DNA of 44,096 bases from an uncultured Xenococcaceae cyanobacterium (lineage in GTDB: Bacteria > Cyanobacteriota > Cyanobacteriia > Cyanobacteriales > Xenococcaceae): assembly GCA_937996665.1 (NCBI GenBank), contig CALKUU010000120.1, forward strand, positions 1 to 44,096. Reading direction: 5' to 3'. Every line of letters starts with the position of its first letter. The stretch's first letter is position 1. The position numbers were made by a program, and so were the translations under genes. Below the pieces are notes generated by a model, which worked only from the letters and a program-made list of their open reading frames with translations, had not been told where the DNA came from and did no database searches. Shown one piece after another: positions 29,677 to 38,054 of this stretch.

Positions 29677-32169
29677 CTAACTAGTATAGTTTTTGCAGAT
29701 ACTGTTGGCTAAATTATCAATCTTAGCGATTAATTCTTTGGGCTGCTTTACTTTTACGGCTCCACCAAATCCTAAAATCCAACGGAGAAAGTCGTAATCC
29801 TGAATTGACCATGTTGGAAAATTGACTGTAAATTTATTTGGGAAATTGAGATCGTTTGTTTTTTCTAATTGGAATATTTTTTCTAACTTGAGTCCTTTTT
29901 GCTTCTCACGTAAATCTTCTTCAGATAAATCTGTTTTTGGAAGCTCAAACTTCAAATTTTCATAATATGTTTGTAAAGTATAAATTTTAGGGATATCCAG
30001 TTGAGGATTGCTCCGTGGGTCGGTCATTTGAATTCCCTTATATCTTTTCATTCCTTCTAGAATGAAAGGATAGATTTCATTAGTGAACCATAGCTCAATT
30101 TTAGTTTTAGCAATAGCTTTGTTATTGAGCCACTTTTGCTGTAGATCTTTATTCCCAAGAAAAATCCCTGGACAAGCATTATACAACTTATTAATATTTT
30201 TTATGGATTGGCTGAATTTTTTATCTTTTGTCAAGTCTCCTTCATTTTCAAACTGCTTTAATAGCTTTAATCTATCCAATCTTTCAAATTTATATAATCC
30301 TTGTTTTTCTCCATCAGCGTATTCTAAGCCTAAGTACCAAGCTATATTGTGAAACAAAATTAATAGGGGATAAGCTTCAAAGTCTTGATGTTGTTCCTTA
30401 ATATCGATGTGCTTTCCAGAACCTTTGAGATAGCTTAATTTCAGCTTATTTTTATGAGCGATTGCATTTTCAATAATTTGAAGATTATCTTTTCTGGCAA
30501 GACTATCTCCAGGAAGAAATTCATAATCAACTATTGAACTAATTCCAATTTTCCTTATTGGCTCTCTTTTTTGAATATCTATTGCTTTGCTACCAAGACG
30601 ACTTTCAACCTGAGAATATATCTCATCGGCGACTAATTCATCGACATAATCTTTATGGGGCAAAATCATTCTTTCGTATATATCTTCCAATTCCATTTTG
30701 CTAAAAAGTGCTGTGCCGATGAAATATCCCTTATCCATAGTTTTATCTGATAATATTTGATATTTTTTTAGATGCTGTTGAACGTCTTTTCTGAAATTAT
30801 GTCCGAAATATTGGATTTCTTTGGCAATTTCCACTCCAGATTTATAAAAGATATTACCTTTTTGTTCCCCCGTAATATCTATGTTCTTTAAAAGCATTTT
30901 AAATGCTAAGACATATCGCAAAGGGAAGCTTACTTCCTGCGTCTTCTTCAGATTATCTATTTTTGCTTCAAATCTATTTATTTCTTGTTTATTCAATTTT
31001 ATTTTTGCTTTCTCTTTTGATTTTTCGAGTTTTCTAAACTCTTCGTCTAGTAGCTTTTTTTGAATTTCTTCTAGAGATTCATATAAATTATTTTTAATTT
31101 GATTATCCAGGCAGTTTTCTTCAATTTCCCACTCTACATTCTCTATAATGTCATTCTTATTGGCAATAAATACAGGGGAATGACAAAGAAAACGAATTAC
31201 CTCTAACAGTCTTATAAAAGATTTCTTCTTAGAGAAACAATGACAAAATATATAATCATCTAGGCTTATATCTGGGAGAATTTCTAGATAAATATTTTTA
31301 TAATCCTTTGCATATTCATGTGTAAAATAATTTTCATTTAACCATTGTATATCTCTAGAAATTTCTTTTTGAGAGCTATAAATTTTTCCATATTTATTTT
31401 GCATTAATTCACAGATAGATTCAATTGACTCAATACCTGGATTATTTAGAATTAAGGAAATTAAATATATGAGACGTTCAAAATCTAATAACTTTGAATA
31501 TTGATGCCATTGACCTTTGCCCTGTTGATTTTGCTTACTTTGTAAACTGGCGATAAGACGATCAACAGCTAATTCTTCTGCAAAAAGTCTAGGAATATCG
31601 TATTTTTCGATAACAGTTTTAGTTTTGTGCCGACTTCCAGAAGGTAGTTTTTCTTTCCTTTTAATCGATACATAATATTCTGGAGGCGACAGTTGAAATA
31701 ATTTAATAAAGCCTTCTCCCGTTTCGATAGGAAATTTTTCTAATGACTTATTAAATTCTTCAATCACTTCATCTGGTACATGACGATCGCGTTTTTGATT
31801 CCATTCCTTACAAGTCTCAACAGGAGTTTGTAGATGCCAAGCTACCCAATAAACTTGTGGTGCATCAATTTCTTGTAGTTTCTCCTCGATCTTCATTAAC
31901 ATACCCATACGCCAATCTCGACGGATATTAGTAGCATCGTAAATAACGGGTTTTCCAGAGGAGATCGCATTTTGAATCTGCTTCAAAATTTCTGGCTCAA
32001 CCTCCTTTGCCCAATCACCTTGAATAGATTCGTCGTCAAAGAGCTTTTCTCTGGCTGTATCAGTAGAAACGATCGCTGTGTTGGGAATCATTTCCTGTAG
32101 CCTTCGAGCAAAAGTAGATTTACCACTAGCAGGAAGTCCAATTAGAAAGTGACAAATAAGTGGAGCCAT
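29677..32169 (-). CDS. P-loop kinase-WYL domain fusion, putative regulator
   Basis: An 830-residue two-part protein. The N-terminal ~170 residues are a P-loop kinase of the polynucleotide-kinase/zeta type: FLIGLPASGKSTFARRL (G11-K17-S18) and VIYDATNIRRDWR, a lid-like segment. A long, Lys-rich helical middle follows. The C-terminal ~300 residues contain a WYL domain (LKLSYLKGSGKH, then LILFHNIAWYLGLEYADGEK) and a WCX-like end (FTVNFPTWSIQDYDFLRWIL). WYL proteins often regulate defence genes and sense nucleotides or nucleic acids; the kinase part is unusual for them. No classical helix-turn-helix was identified with certainty. It carries the shared upstream element 65 nt upstream, divergent from the nuclease gene. 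It is a natural candidate for the regulator of that element. Confidence 0.75.
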   Translation of the reverse strand: MAPLICHFLIGLPASGKSTFARRLQEMIPNTAIVSTDTAREKLFDDESIQGDWAKEVEPEILKQIQNAISSGKPVIYDATNIRRDWRMGMLMKIEEKLQEIDAPQVYWVAWHLQTPVETCKEWNQKRDRHVPDEVIEEFNKSLEKFPIETGEGFIKLFQLSPPEYYVSIKRKEKLPSGSRHKTKTVIEKYDIPRLFAEELAVDRLIASLQSKQNQQGKGQWHQYSKLLDFERLIYLISLILNNPGIESIESICELMQNKYGKIYSSQKEISRDIQWLNENYFTHEYAKDYKNIYLEILPDISLDDYIFCHCFSKKKSFIRLLEVIRFLCHSPVFIANKNDIIENVEWEIEENCLDNQIKNNLYESLEEIQKKLLDEEFRKLEKSKEKAKIKLNKQEINRFEAKIDNLKKTQEVSFPLRYVLAFKMLLKNIDITGEQKGNIFYKSGVEIAKEIQYFGHNFRKDVQQHLKKYQILSDKTMDKGYFIGTALFSKMELEDIYERMILPHKDYVDELVADEIYSQVESRLGSKAIDIQKREPIRKIGISSIVDYEFLPGDSLARKDNLQIIENAIAHKNKLKLSYLKGSGKHIDIKEQHQDFEAYPLLILFHNIAWYLGLEYADGEKQGLYKFERLDRLKLLKQFENEGDLTKDKKFSQSIKNINKLYNACPGIFLGNKDLQQKWLNNKAIAKTKIELWFTNEIYPFILEGMKRYKGIQMTDPRSNPQLDIPKIYTLQTYYENLKFELPKTDLSEEDLREKQKGLKLEKIFQLEKTNDLNFPNKFTVNFPTWSIQDYDFLRWILGFGGAVKVKQPKELIAKIDNLANSICKNYTS

Positions 32170-32234
32170 GAATAATGTATTTTCTAGAGGTTGGTTACGA
32201 TGCTACAAGTCATAATTTTAAATATCTCTAGTTT

Positions 32235-32246
32235 TGATGCGAATCA
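32235..32246 (-). promoter_or_regulatory. Shared upstream element h (minus strand TGATTCGCATCA)
   Basis: Perfect dyad, 65 nt upstream of the WYL-fusion start at 32169. It is 42 bp from element i, which faces the opposite way toward the nuclease gene. Confidence 0.65.
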
Positions 32247-32288
32247 CGAAAATTAATAGACATTTTTTAAGATCGAGCTAATTACTCG

Positions 32289-32300
32289 TCATTCGCATGG
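32289..32300 (+). promoter_or_regulatory. Shared upstream element i (TCATTCGCATGG)
   Basis: 64 nt upstream of the ATG at 32365, with the CG extension (CGTCATTCGCAT) also seen at element j. It is the divergent partner of element h. Confidence 0.65.
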
Positions 32301-32364
32301 AACATATTTAAGTCTTAAGTTAAGTCATATATTTTGGTAATTGTCGTTGGTTGAGGTAAGTCTT

Positions 32365-33327
32365 ATGACAATTACTACATCGGTTGTTACCAAATCTCTA
32401 GCTGTTTCTATCTTAGGTATTTCAATTCCTTTGACTCTCTCCCAAAGTAATTTTGGTTCTGCTTTCGCTGGCTTTGTAGGAGGAGCAACCGCAGCAACTG
32501 TAGTTAGCAAATCAACTGATAGTCGCAAAAAAAACAAGAAAGAAGAAATTTCAACTTTAGTACAGCCAACAACCTTAGAACTGGAAGACAAACCAATTGA
32601 TATTTCCACGCTAATAGAACCATCGACATCAAAAGAGCAACTAAACTTAGCAACCTTACTAGGACAACAAGGTATTAGCGTAATTGAGTCTCGCCGACCC
32701 CAAGCAAAAGATGAAGTGCTCGACCCTATTGCCGTTTATCTTGGCAAGCGTTACTCCCTAGTAGAGAAGTTGCAAAGAAAAATCAAGGCTAGCATCGCTC
32801 ACCAAAAAGATTTCACTTTTAATCTAAAAGGTAAAAGCCAGCAGGAAATCCAAAGTTGTACTCAATACTGCAATATGCTTGATAGAGCCAGCTTATTGGC
32901 TAAATATCACTACGACAAACGCAAAAAAATTATTCGTGGTAGCGTACAACGTCGTGGTGACATTATTAATTTCCTCAATGGCGGTTGGTTTGAAAGAGCA
33001 GTTTTGCATTCAGTAAAAGAAAAGTTTGCTGATGCAGACGAGATTGAGTTCTTGGTGAATCCTCAACTTAAGTTTGCTAATGGCGATCGCTTTGAACTAG
33101 ATATTATCTGTTTAGCGAAAAACCAACTATTCTGGATCGAATGTAAAACAGGCAACAATTACAATGATTGTCTTCCCAAATATTGCAGTCATGGAAAAAA
33201 ATTGGGAGTGCCCAAAGAAAATGCCTTTCTTGTGGGCTTAGGTTTGAGCGATCGCGATGCAGAGAAGTGGACTAAGCTTTGGTCTATTACTGTAGTCAAT
33301 CCCGAAGGATTGATGGAGACAATCTAA
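32365..33327 (+). CDS. Membrane-anchored DUF1887/Card1-like nuclease lacking a CARF domain
   Basis: A 320-residue protein. Residues about 6-48 are hydrophobic (SVVTKSLAVSILGIS ... GFVGGATAATVV) and should form one or two membrane helices. A polar linker with two similar STLVQP/STLIEP segments follows. The C-terminal ~120 residues are a PD-(D/E)XK nuclease of the DUF1887 type found in Card1/Can2: NGGWFERAV (E210), DRFELDIICL (D246), FWIECKTGNN (E259-x-K261). The CARF sensor that normally precedes this nuclease is absent. The start at 32365 has GAGG 8 bases upstream and is preferred over a TTG at 32341. Next downstream, after a terminator, is the DUF4407-PBP/RT/cas1/cas2 operon. How it would be activated is unknown. 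Confidence 0.75.
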   Translation: MTITTSVVTKSLAVSILGISIPLTLSQSNFGSAFAGFVGGATAATVVSKSTDSRKKNKKEEISTLVQPTTLELEDKPIDISTLIEPSTSKEQLNLATLLGQQGISVIESRRPQAKDEVLDPIAVYLGKRYSLVEKLQRKIKASIAHQKDFTFNLKGKSQQEIQSCTQYCNMLDRASLLAKYHYDKRKKIIRGSVQRRGDIINFLNGGWFERAVLHSVKEKFADADEIEFLVNPQLKFANGDRFELDIICLAKNQLFWIECKTGNNYNDCLPKYCSHGKKLGVPKENAFLVGLGLSDRDAEKWTKLWSITVVNPEGLMETI

Positions 33328-33353
33328 GGAAAATAAAAGTAAAAAATGATAAG

Positions 33354-33383
33354 GGAGTGAAGCAAATTGCTGCTCCTTTTTTT
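33354..33383 (+). terminator. Terminator after the membrane-anchored nuclease gene
   Basis: A stem formed by GGAG...CTCC and AGCA...TGCT (33354-33376) is followed by seven T. It separates the nuclease gene from the next transcription unit, which has its own upstream element. Confidence 0.7.
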
Positions 33384-33426
33384 GTTGTAATTTCTGATGA
33401 TTATAAGTTTAAGCCCAATATTAGCG

Positions 33427-33438
33427 TCATTCGCATCA
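33427..33438 (+). promoter_or_regulatory. Shared upstream element j (TCATTCGCATCA)
   Basis: 81 nt upstream of the DUF4407-PBP gene, in gene orientation. It probably also drives the RT, cas1 and cas2 genes that follow closely. Confidence 0.65.
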
Positions 33439-33519
33439 AGTAATAAAGAATCAAACTTAGTTATCGCTAATCTAATTTCTATGAGGCTTTATGCCAATTT
33501 TCAAAATAAGAATTAAGTC

Positions 33520-36500
33520 ATGAGAAGCGATCACAATCCTAATTTTATAACTCAATTTATTTGGTTTTGCTCGGGGGCAAACACAAAAGTATTAAAACAA
33601 GTGGAGTCAGAACATGGAAAATATGCCAATCAAGGATTTGCCATCTTTATTATTGGAGTTGTTGGGATGTTTACTGGTGGATACGCCATCTCCACAGTAT
33701 TTAGTAGTAGGTTAGTAATTTACGCTGGTGGAGCTTTGTGGGGTTTAATTCTCAGCAGTATAGATCGTTCTATGGTTTCTGGGTTTAATAAAAGGTCTAA
33801 TCCTTCTGTAAAGGAAAGAATTGGCGGAGCAGTATCTTTAATGGTTAAGTTAGGAATTTCGACTCTAATTAGTTTTACTGTTGCCAAGCCTCTAGAGTTA
33901 AAGATATTTGAATCTTCTATTGAAGCTCAAGCAGCTAAAAATATTGAAGTAGAAATTGATAAATATAGCCAGCCAATAATCAATCAATATCAGCTAGAAA
34001 TAGATAAATTAGAAGGAGAGAAACAACAACACAATCAAGAATTAAGTGATTTCCAACTGCAACTAGAACAAACTGAAGATGCTTATCAAAAAGAATTGCT
34101 CGAAGGTGGTTTTGGCAGAGACAGAGGTTATGGAAGTGTTGCTAAACAATTAGAGAAATCTGTAGAACAAGCACAGCAAAAATACGACCATAAAGAACAA
34201 ACTCTTAGGAGTTTAATTGGAGAAAAAGAACAGCAAGTAACGAATTTAAGAGCAGATCGTCAAGAAAAACTGAGTGAAATAGAACGAGAAGTTAAGGAAG
34301 AGCAAACAGCTACAGATTTCGTGGCTCGACTTCATGTATTGCATCAGATTCAAGCCGAAGAAGATAAAATTTTCTTAGATTTGGGAGTTTATGAGGCTAC
34401 GGGTTGGATAATTTCCCTTATCTTCATTCTGATCGATGCTTATCCGGTTATCAATAAAATTTTCTCTCCAATTGATAATTATGAAAAACTTTTAGAAAAA
34501 CATCAACAGAAAGAAGATGAGTTCTCAGAATTAGTCCTTACAGAAGAATCCGAACTACAAAATGAAGGTTTTCTGGGAGAAATCGATCTAACTAGAGATA
34601 TAGAAAGAGGCAGATTTACAAATAGAAAAGAACTAATACCCAAACAATTAGCTAATGAAAGTAAACAGCAACAAAAAAAAATTGATATTCATAATACTTT
34701 TACATCTCAGGGAATTGAAAATCTTCAAACCTTTTTGGAGTCTTATGGAAAAAAGTGTCAAGAAATTGGATTAGAAAATCTTGAGGATGCAGATCGCTTA
34801 TCCCAATTAAGGAAGATAAGAAATGAATACACTAAAACTTATATCGACTTTGCACCTAATTTCTTTTCCAATTTGGAGGAAATAATAAAAAAAAATTTGT
34901 TTTCCCAAAACAAAAACTATAGCGATCATCCACGGGATCGTTTTACGCCAAGTCAGCATTCCTACGATCAGAGTTCAAAAACATACGCAACCGAAGAGCT
35001 TAAGAACTCTGAACTTGTCAAAAGTAATATTCCTAGCTACAGAAATCAAAAATCTCAGCTAGCAGAAAATTCGAAACGATCTGGATGGATTAACCCCATA
35101 TTAAAAATTTCGGGAATAGTTTTAACCCCTCTAGCTTTGTGGTTAGGGGCAGAAACCATAGCTGTTTCTAAAATAAAAATTGACCCCATTCCCTATCCTC
35201 AAGAAGCTAGCTCCCACTTGGTTTATACTTCTGACGCATCAGAGCTGAGAAACCCTAAATCTTGGAAAACTTCAGCTCGCGAGCTAGATTTGGAAGAATT
35301 CTCTCCCACTTTACAGCAAGCTTTACTCGCATCTGAAGACAGACGTTTCTACGAACATAACGGTTTCGATCCCTATGGAACTTTGAGAGCATTAGTGCGG
35401 ACATTATCTGGAAATAAACAAGGAGGAAGCACTATTACCCAGCAAGTAGCAAAGAAATTATTTATAGAGCAAAAATACGAAAATCTGCCTGAATTAAGAA
35501 AAAAATTACAACAAATTGTCTTAGCGATTCGCTTGGAACGTAATTACGAAAAGGATGAAATTCTCAAAACCTATCTCAATCGAATTTATCTCGGTCACCA
35601 AAAAGGTCGGGCTTTAATTGGCTTTGAAGAAGCAGCACAATTTTATTTTGGTAAGTCTGCACGAGATTTAAATATTGCCGAATCTGCAACCTTAGTAGGA
35701 ATGCTGCCCAGTCCCAGTATTTCCAACCCTATTCAAAATTTAGAATTAGCAAAAAAAATGCGGGATAGCCGTATTCAGCAACTTTTAAATTTGGGAAATA
35801 TTACTCAAGAAGAAGCAAAACAAGCATTAGAGTCAGAAATAGAGATCGAAATTCAGTCTCACAATTATCCTGATACTCTTGCTCCCTATGCCTATGATCG
35901 CGTGATGAAAGAACTAGCTAATATTTTGGGCGAGGATTTAGCTAATTCGGGGCAGTTCATTGTCAAAACTACTTTAAATAATGATTACCAATTGGCAGCC
36001 GAACAAACTTTAGAAACAGAATTACAAACTCAAGCTTCTTTAAAAGGCTATCAGGAAGGGGCCTTGGTGACTATAGATTCTCAAACGGGAGCTATCTTAG
36101 CCTTTGTTGGCGGAATTGGAACGAACTATCCAGTCAATTATGCTTCTGAAGTTAAACTATCACTTGCTTCAACTTTCAAATTAATTCCCTATACTGTCGC
36201 GATTACGAAGGGATTTAGCCCTAACGATAAGTTGTCCTGCGCTTCCTGGCAAGGTGAAGATAAGTATACAATCCCTGCTTGTCGCCATGGTGATGGCGAA
36301 TTAACGCTGACAGAAAGTTTAGCGAGATCGGAAAATCCGCCAGTGTTACGTTTGGTCGAACAAGTAGGTCTGGAATCAATTGAGAAATTGAGTAAAGATT
36401 TGGAATTAGATCTTGACCTAGAAAAGATAAAAGATACCAAAGGTTATCACCAGCAGTTGGCTTTAGGTACCTATGGTTCGACGGTTTTAAATATTACTAA

Positions 36501-36972
36501 TGCCTATGCTGCGATCGCCAATCAAGGAATATTTAATCGACCTCACATCATTGAGACAATAATCGATCGCAATAACTGTAAAAATCCAGAACAATTAAAC
36601 TCCTGTAAAGTCATTTATTCCGCTAGAGATCGCTTTCCAGAAAAATCCGTAGTAGATTCTCAAGTAGTGGGAGAAATCAATCAAATGCTCCGTAAAGTAG
36701 TCACCGAGGGGACAGCCACCGAAACGCTGATGAGCAATGTACCTGAATTGATTAGCGATTATGACACTTTAGGGAAGACTGGAACGAGTAAAGACAATCG
36801 GGATCTTTGGTTTATTGGCTCTCTACCAGAAAACAACCTTACCACGGGAGTTTGGCTTGGACAAAGTTGTGTTGAAGAAGCTAATAAACAAAAGTACTGT
36901 AACTCTACAAAAGGCAAAAGCTCTCTTTCTGTGACTTTGTGGGCTAGATATATGAAAAAAGTTTTGCGCTGA
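33520..36972 (+). CDS. DUF4407 membrane protein fused to a bifunctional penicillin-binding protein
   Basis: A 1150-residue fusion. Residues 1-310 are DUF4407-like: membrane segments near 40-60, 65-80 and 103-122, a long coiled coil (about 125-270), and a fourth segment (GWIISLIFILIDAYPVI). After a polar stretch, a further membrane helix near 530 leads into a class A PBP. The glycosyltransferase has LLASEDRRFYEHNGFDP (E606) and GGSTITQQVAKKLF; the transpeptidase has STFK (S884, K887), SEN (937-939) and KTGT (1086-1088). All catalytic motifs are intact. Such PBPs polymerise and cross-link peptidoglycan. The fusion to a coiled-coil membrane protein, just before RT-cas1-cas2, is unusual. The ORF is uninterrupted, so the fusion is not an assembly of two frames. 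Confidence 0.82.
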   Translation: MRSDHNPNFITQFIWFCSGANTKVLKQVESEHGKYANQGFAIFIIGVVGMFTGGYAISTVFSSRLVIYAGGALWGLILSSIDRSMVSGFNKRSNPSVKERIGGAVSLMVKLGISTLISFTVAKPLELKIFESSIEAQAAKNIEVEIDKYSQPIINQYQLEIDKLEGEKQQHNQELSDFQLQLEQTEDAYQKELLEGGFGRDRGYGSVAKQLEKSVEQAQQKYDHKEQTLRSLIGEKEQQVTNLRADRQEKLSEIEREVKEEQTATDFVARLHVLHQIQAEEDKIFLDLGVYEATGWIISLIFILIDAYPVINKIFSPIDNYEKLLEKHQQKEDEFSELVLTEESELQNEGFLGEIDLTRDIERGRFTNRKELIPKQLANESKQQQKKIDIHNTFTSQGIENLQTFLESYGKKCQEIGLENLEDADRLSQLRKIRNEYTKTYIDFAPNFFSNLEEIIKKNLFSQNKNYSDHPRDRFTPSQHSYDQSSKTYATEELKNSELVKSNIPSYRNQKSQLAENSKRSGWINPILKISGIVLTPLALWLGAETIAVSKIKIDPIPYPQEASSHLVYTSDASELRNPKSWKTSARELDLEEFSPTLQQALLASEDRRFYEHNGFDPYGTLRALVRTLSGNKQGGSTITQQVAKKLFIEQKYENLPELRKKLQQIVLAIRLERNYEKDEILKTYLNRIYLGHQKGRALIGFEEAAQFYFGKSARDLNIAESATLVGMLPSPSISNPIQNLELAKKMRDSRIQQLLNLGNITQEEAKQALESEIEIEIQSHNYPDTLAPYAYDRVMKELANILGEDLANSGQFIVKTTLNNDYQLAAEQTLETELQTQASLKGYQEGALVTIDSQTGAILAFVGGIGTNYPVNYASEVKLSLASTFKLIPYTVAITKGFSPNDKLSCASWQGEDKYTIPACRHGDGELTLTESLARSENPPVLRLVEQVGLESIEKLSKDLELDLDLEKIKDTKGYHQQLALGTYGSTVLNITNAYAAIANQGIFNRPHIIETIIDRNNCKNPEQLNSCKVIYSARDRFPEKSVVDSQVVGEINQMLRKVVTEGTATETLMSNVPELISDYDTLGKTGTSKDNRDLWFIGSLPENNLTTGVWLGQSCVEEANKQKYCNSTKGKSSLSVTLWARYMKKVLR

Positions 36973-37020
36973 GAATTATTGATATCTAAAGGGAAGGGGG
37001 GATTTCCAATAGCTTTTAGC

Positions 37021-37050
37021 ATTGAGGAGTATGTTAATTATTCCTCAATT
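37021..37050 (+). promoter_or_regulatory. Hairpin immediately before the RT start
   Basis: ATTGAGGA and TCCTCAAT pair (8 bp) around an AT-rich loop. The only Shine-Dalgarno-like GAGG near the RT start lies in the left arm, so folding could control RT translation. A short out-of-frame ATG (37031) lies in the loop. Confidence 0.35.
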
Positions 37051-37053
37051 ATT

Positions 37054-38013
37054 ATGTCAACTATAGTTAAGGATTTTCTTACTCCAGCAAATTTTGAGCA
37101 AGCCTGGTACAAGGTTAGAGATAATAAGGGCTGTGCGGGAATAGACGAAGAAACTATAGAAGAATTTGCTCTAAACCTAAAAGCTAATCTTGCTGGTTTA
37201 AGAAATGCGGTAACCCAAAATACTTATCAAGTTAAACCACTTAAACAAGCTTTAATTCCTAAAGGCGGCGGAAAGTTAAGAGAGTTAAGAATTCCTAGTA
37301 TTAGAGATCGAATTGTTCAGCAAGCTTTATTGAATGTTCTTGTCCCAATTATTGAGCCAACTTTTTCTGACTCTAGTTTTGCCTATCGTCCCAATCGCTC
37401 TATTATCAAAGCAGTTGAAAGAGTTGCAGAGTGGCGAGATCGCAGATATGTCTGGATATTAGACGCGGATATTGTTAAATTTTTTGACAACATAGATCGT
37501 CAAATCTTGCTTACTCAAATAAGGCGATATATAGATCATCCTGGGATTTTATGTTTGCTCAAAGCCTGGATCGCCTCAGACATTGTCACGAACCAAGGCA
37601 TCAAAAAAACGGATAGAGGGATTCCTCAAGGCGCAGTAATTTCACCTTTGCTGGCGAATATCTACTTGAACAAATTTGATAAGGATATTTCTCAGAATAA
37701 TGTGCAGCTAGTTCGCTATGCAGATGATTTTTTGCTTCTAGCAAAATCTAGAAACGAAATTTTGCAGGCTTATACAGAAGTAGTCAAGTTATTACATAGC
37801 TTAAATTTAGCAATCCACCCGGAAAAGACTCAAATTACAAATTTTGAGCGGGGATTTCGTTTCTTAGGTCATGGCTTTATGAACAATAATATTTTTCCGT
37901 TGGAAAGTCCTAGAGAAAAAGCTAAAGCTGCAAAAAAAAAATTCTTTGCTCGGAAAAAGAAACGCCTGAAAAGACGGAGAAAGCTGGATATAAAAAACAG
38001 ACAAAGGAAATAG
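37054..38013 (+). CDS. CRISPR-associated reverse transcriptase (group II intron-like)
   Basis: A 319-residue reverse transcriptase with ordered RT motifs: NKGCAGIDEETI, PKGGGKLRELRIPSIRDRIV, SSFAYRPNRS, the first catalytic Asp in WILDADIVKFFDNI, RGIPQGAVISPLLANIYL, the YADD active site (VRYADDFLLLA), then KTQITNFERGFRFLGHGF. No maturase or endonuclease domain follows; the C terminus is very Lys/Arg-rich. It lies 41 bp upstream of cas1 on the same strand, so it is a stand-alone CRISPR RT rather than an intron ORF. RTs of this kind let Cas1-Cas2 take spacers from RNA. The start at 37054 matches family length; a TTG at 36979 would add 25 unrelated residues. It is 81 bp after the PBP fusion and probably in its operon. 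Confidence 0.88.
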   Translation: MSTIVKDFLTPANFEQAWYKVRDNKGCAGIDEETIEEFALNLKANLAGLRNAVTQNTYQVKPLKQALIPKGGGKLRELRIPSIRDRIVQQALLNVLVPIIEPTFSDSSFAYRPNRSIIKAVERVAEWRDRRYVWILDADIVKFFDNIDRQILLTQIRRYIDHPGILCLLKAWIASDIVTNQGIKKTDRGIPQGAVISPLLANIYLNKFDKDISQNNVQLVRYADDFLLLAKSRNEILQAYTEVVKLLHSLNLAIHPEKTQITNFERGFRFLGHGFMNNNIFPLESPREKAKAAKKKFFARKKKRLKRRRKLDIKNRQRK

Positions 38014-38054
38014 AGGAGATCGGGGAAAAACAAAAAAATATTTGGAGTCATTCG

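Noticed and set aside
36979-37053. TTG start adding 25 residues to the reverse transcriptase
   Set aside because: The extra residues have no family counterpart and cross the hairpin; the ATG at 37054 gives a normal N terminus.
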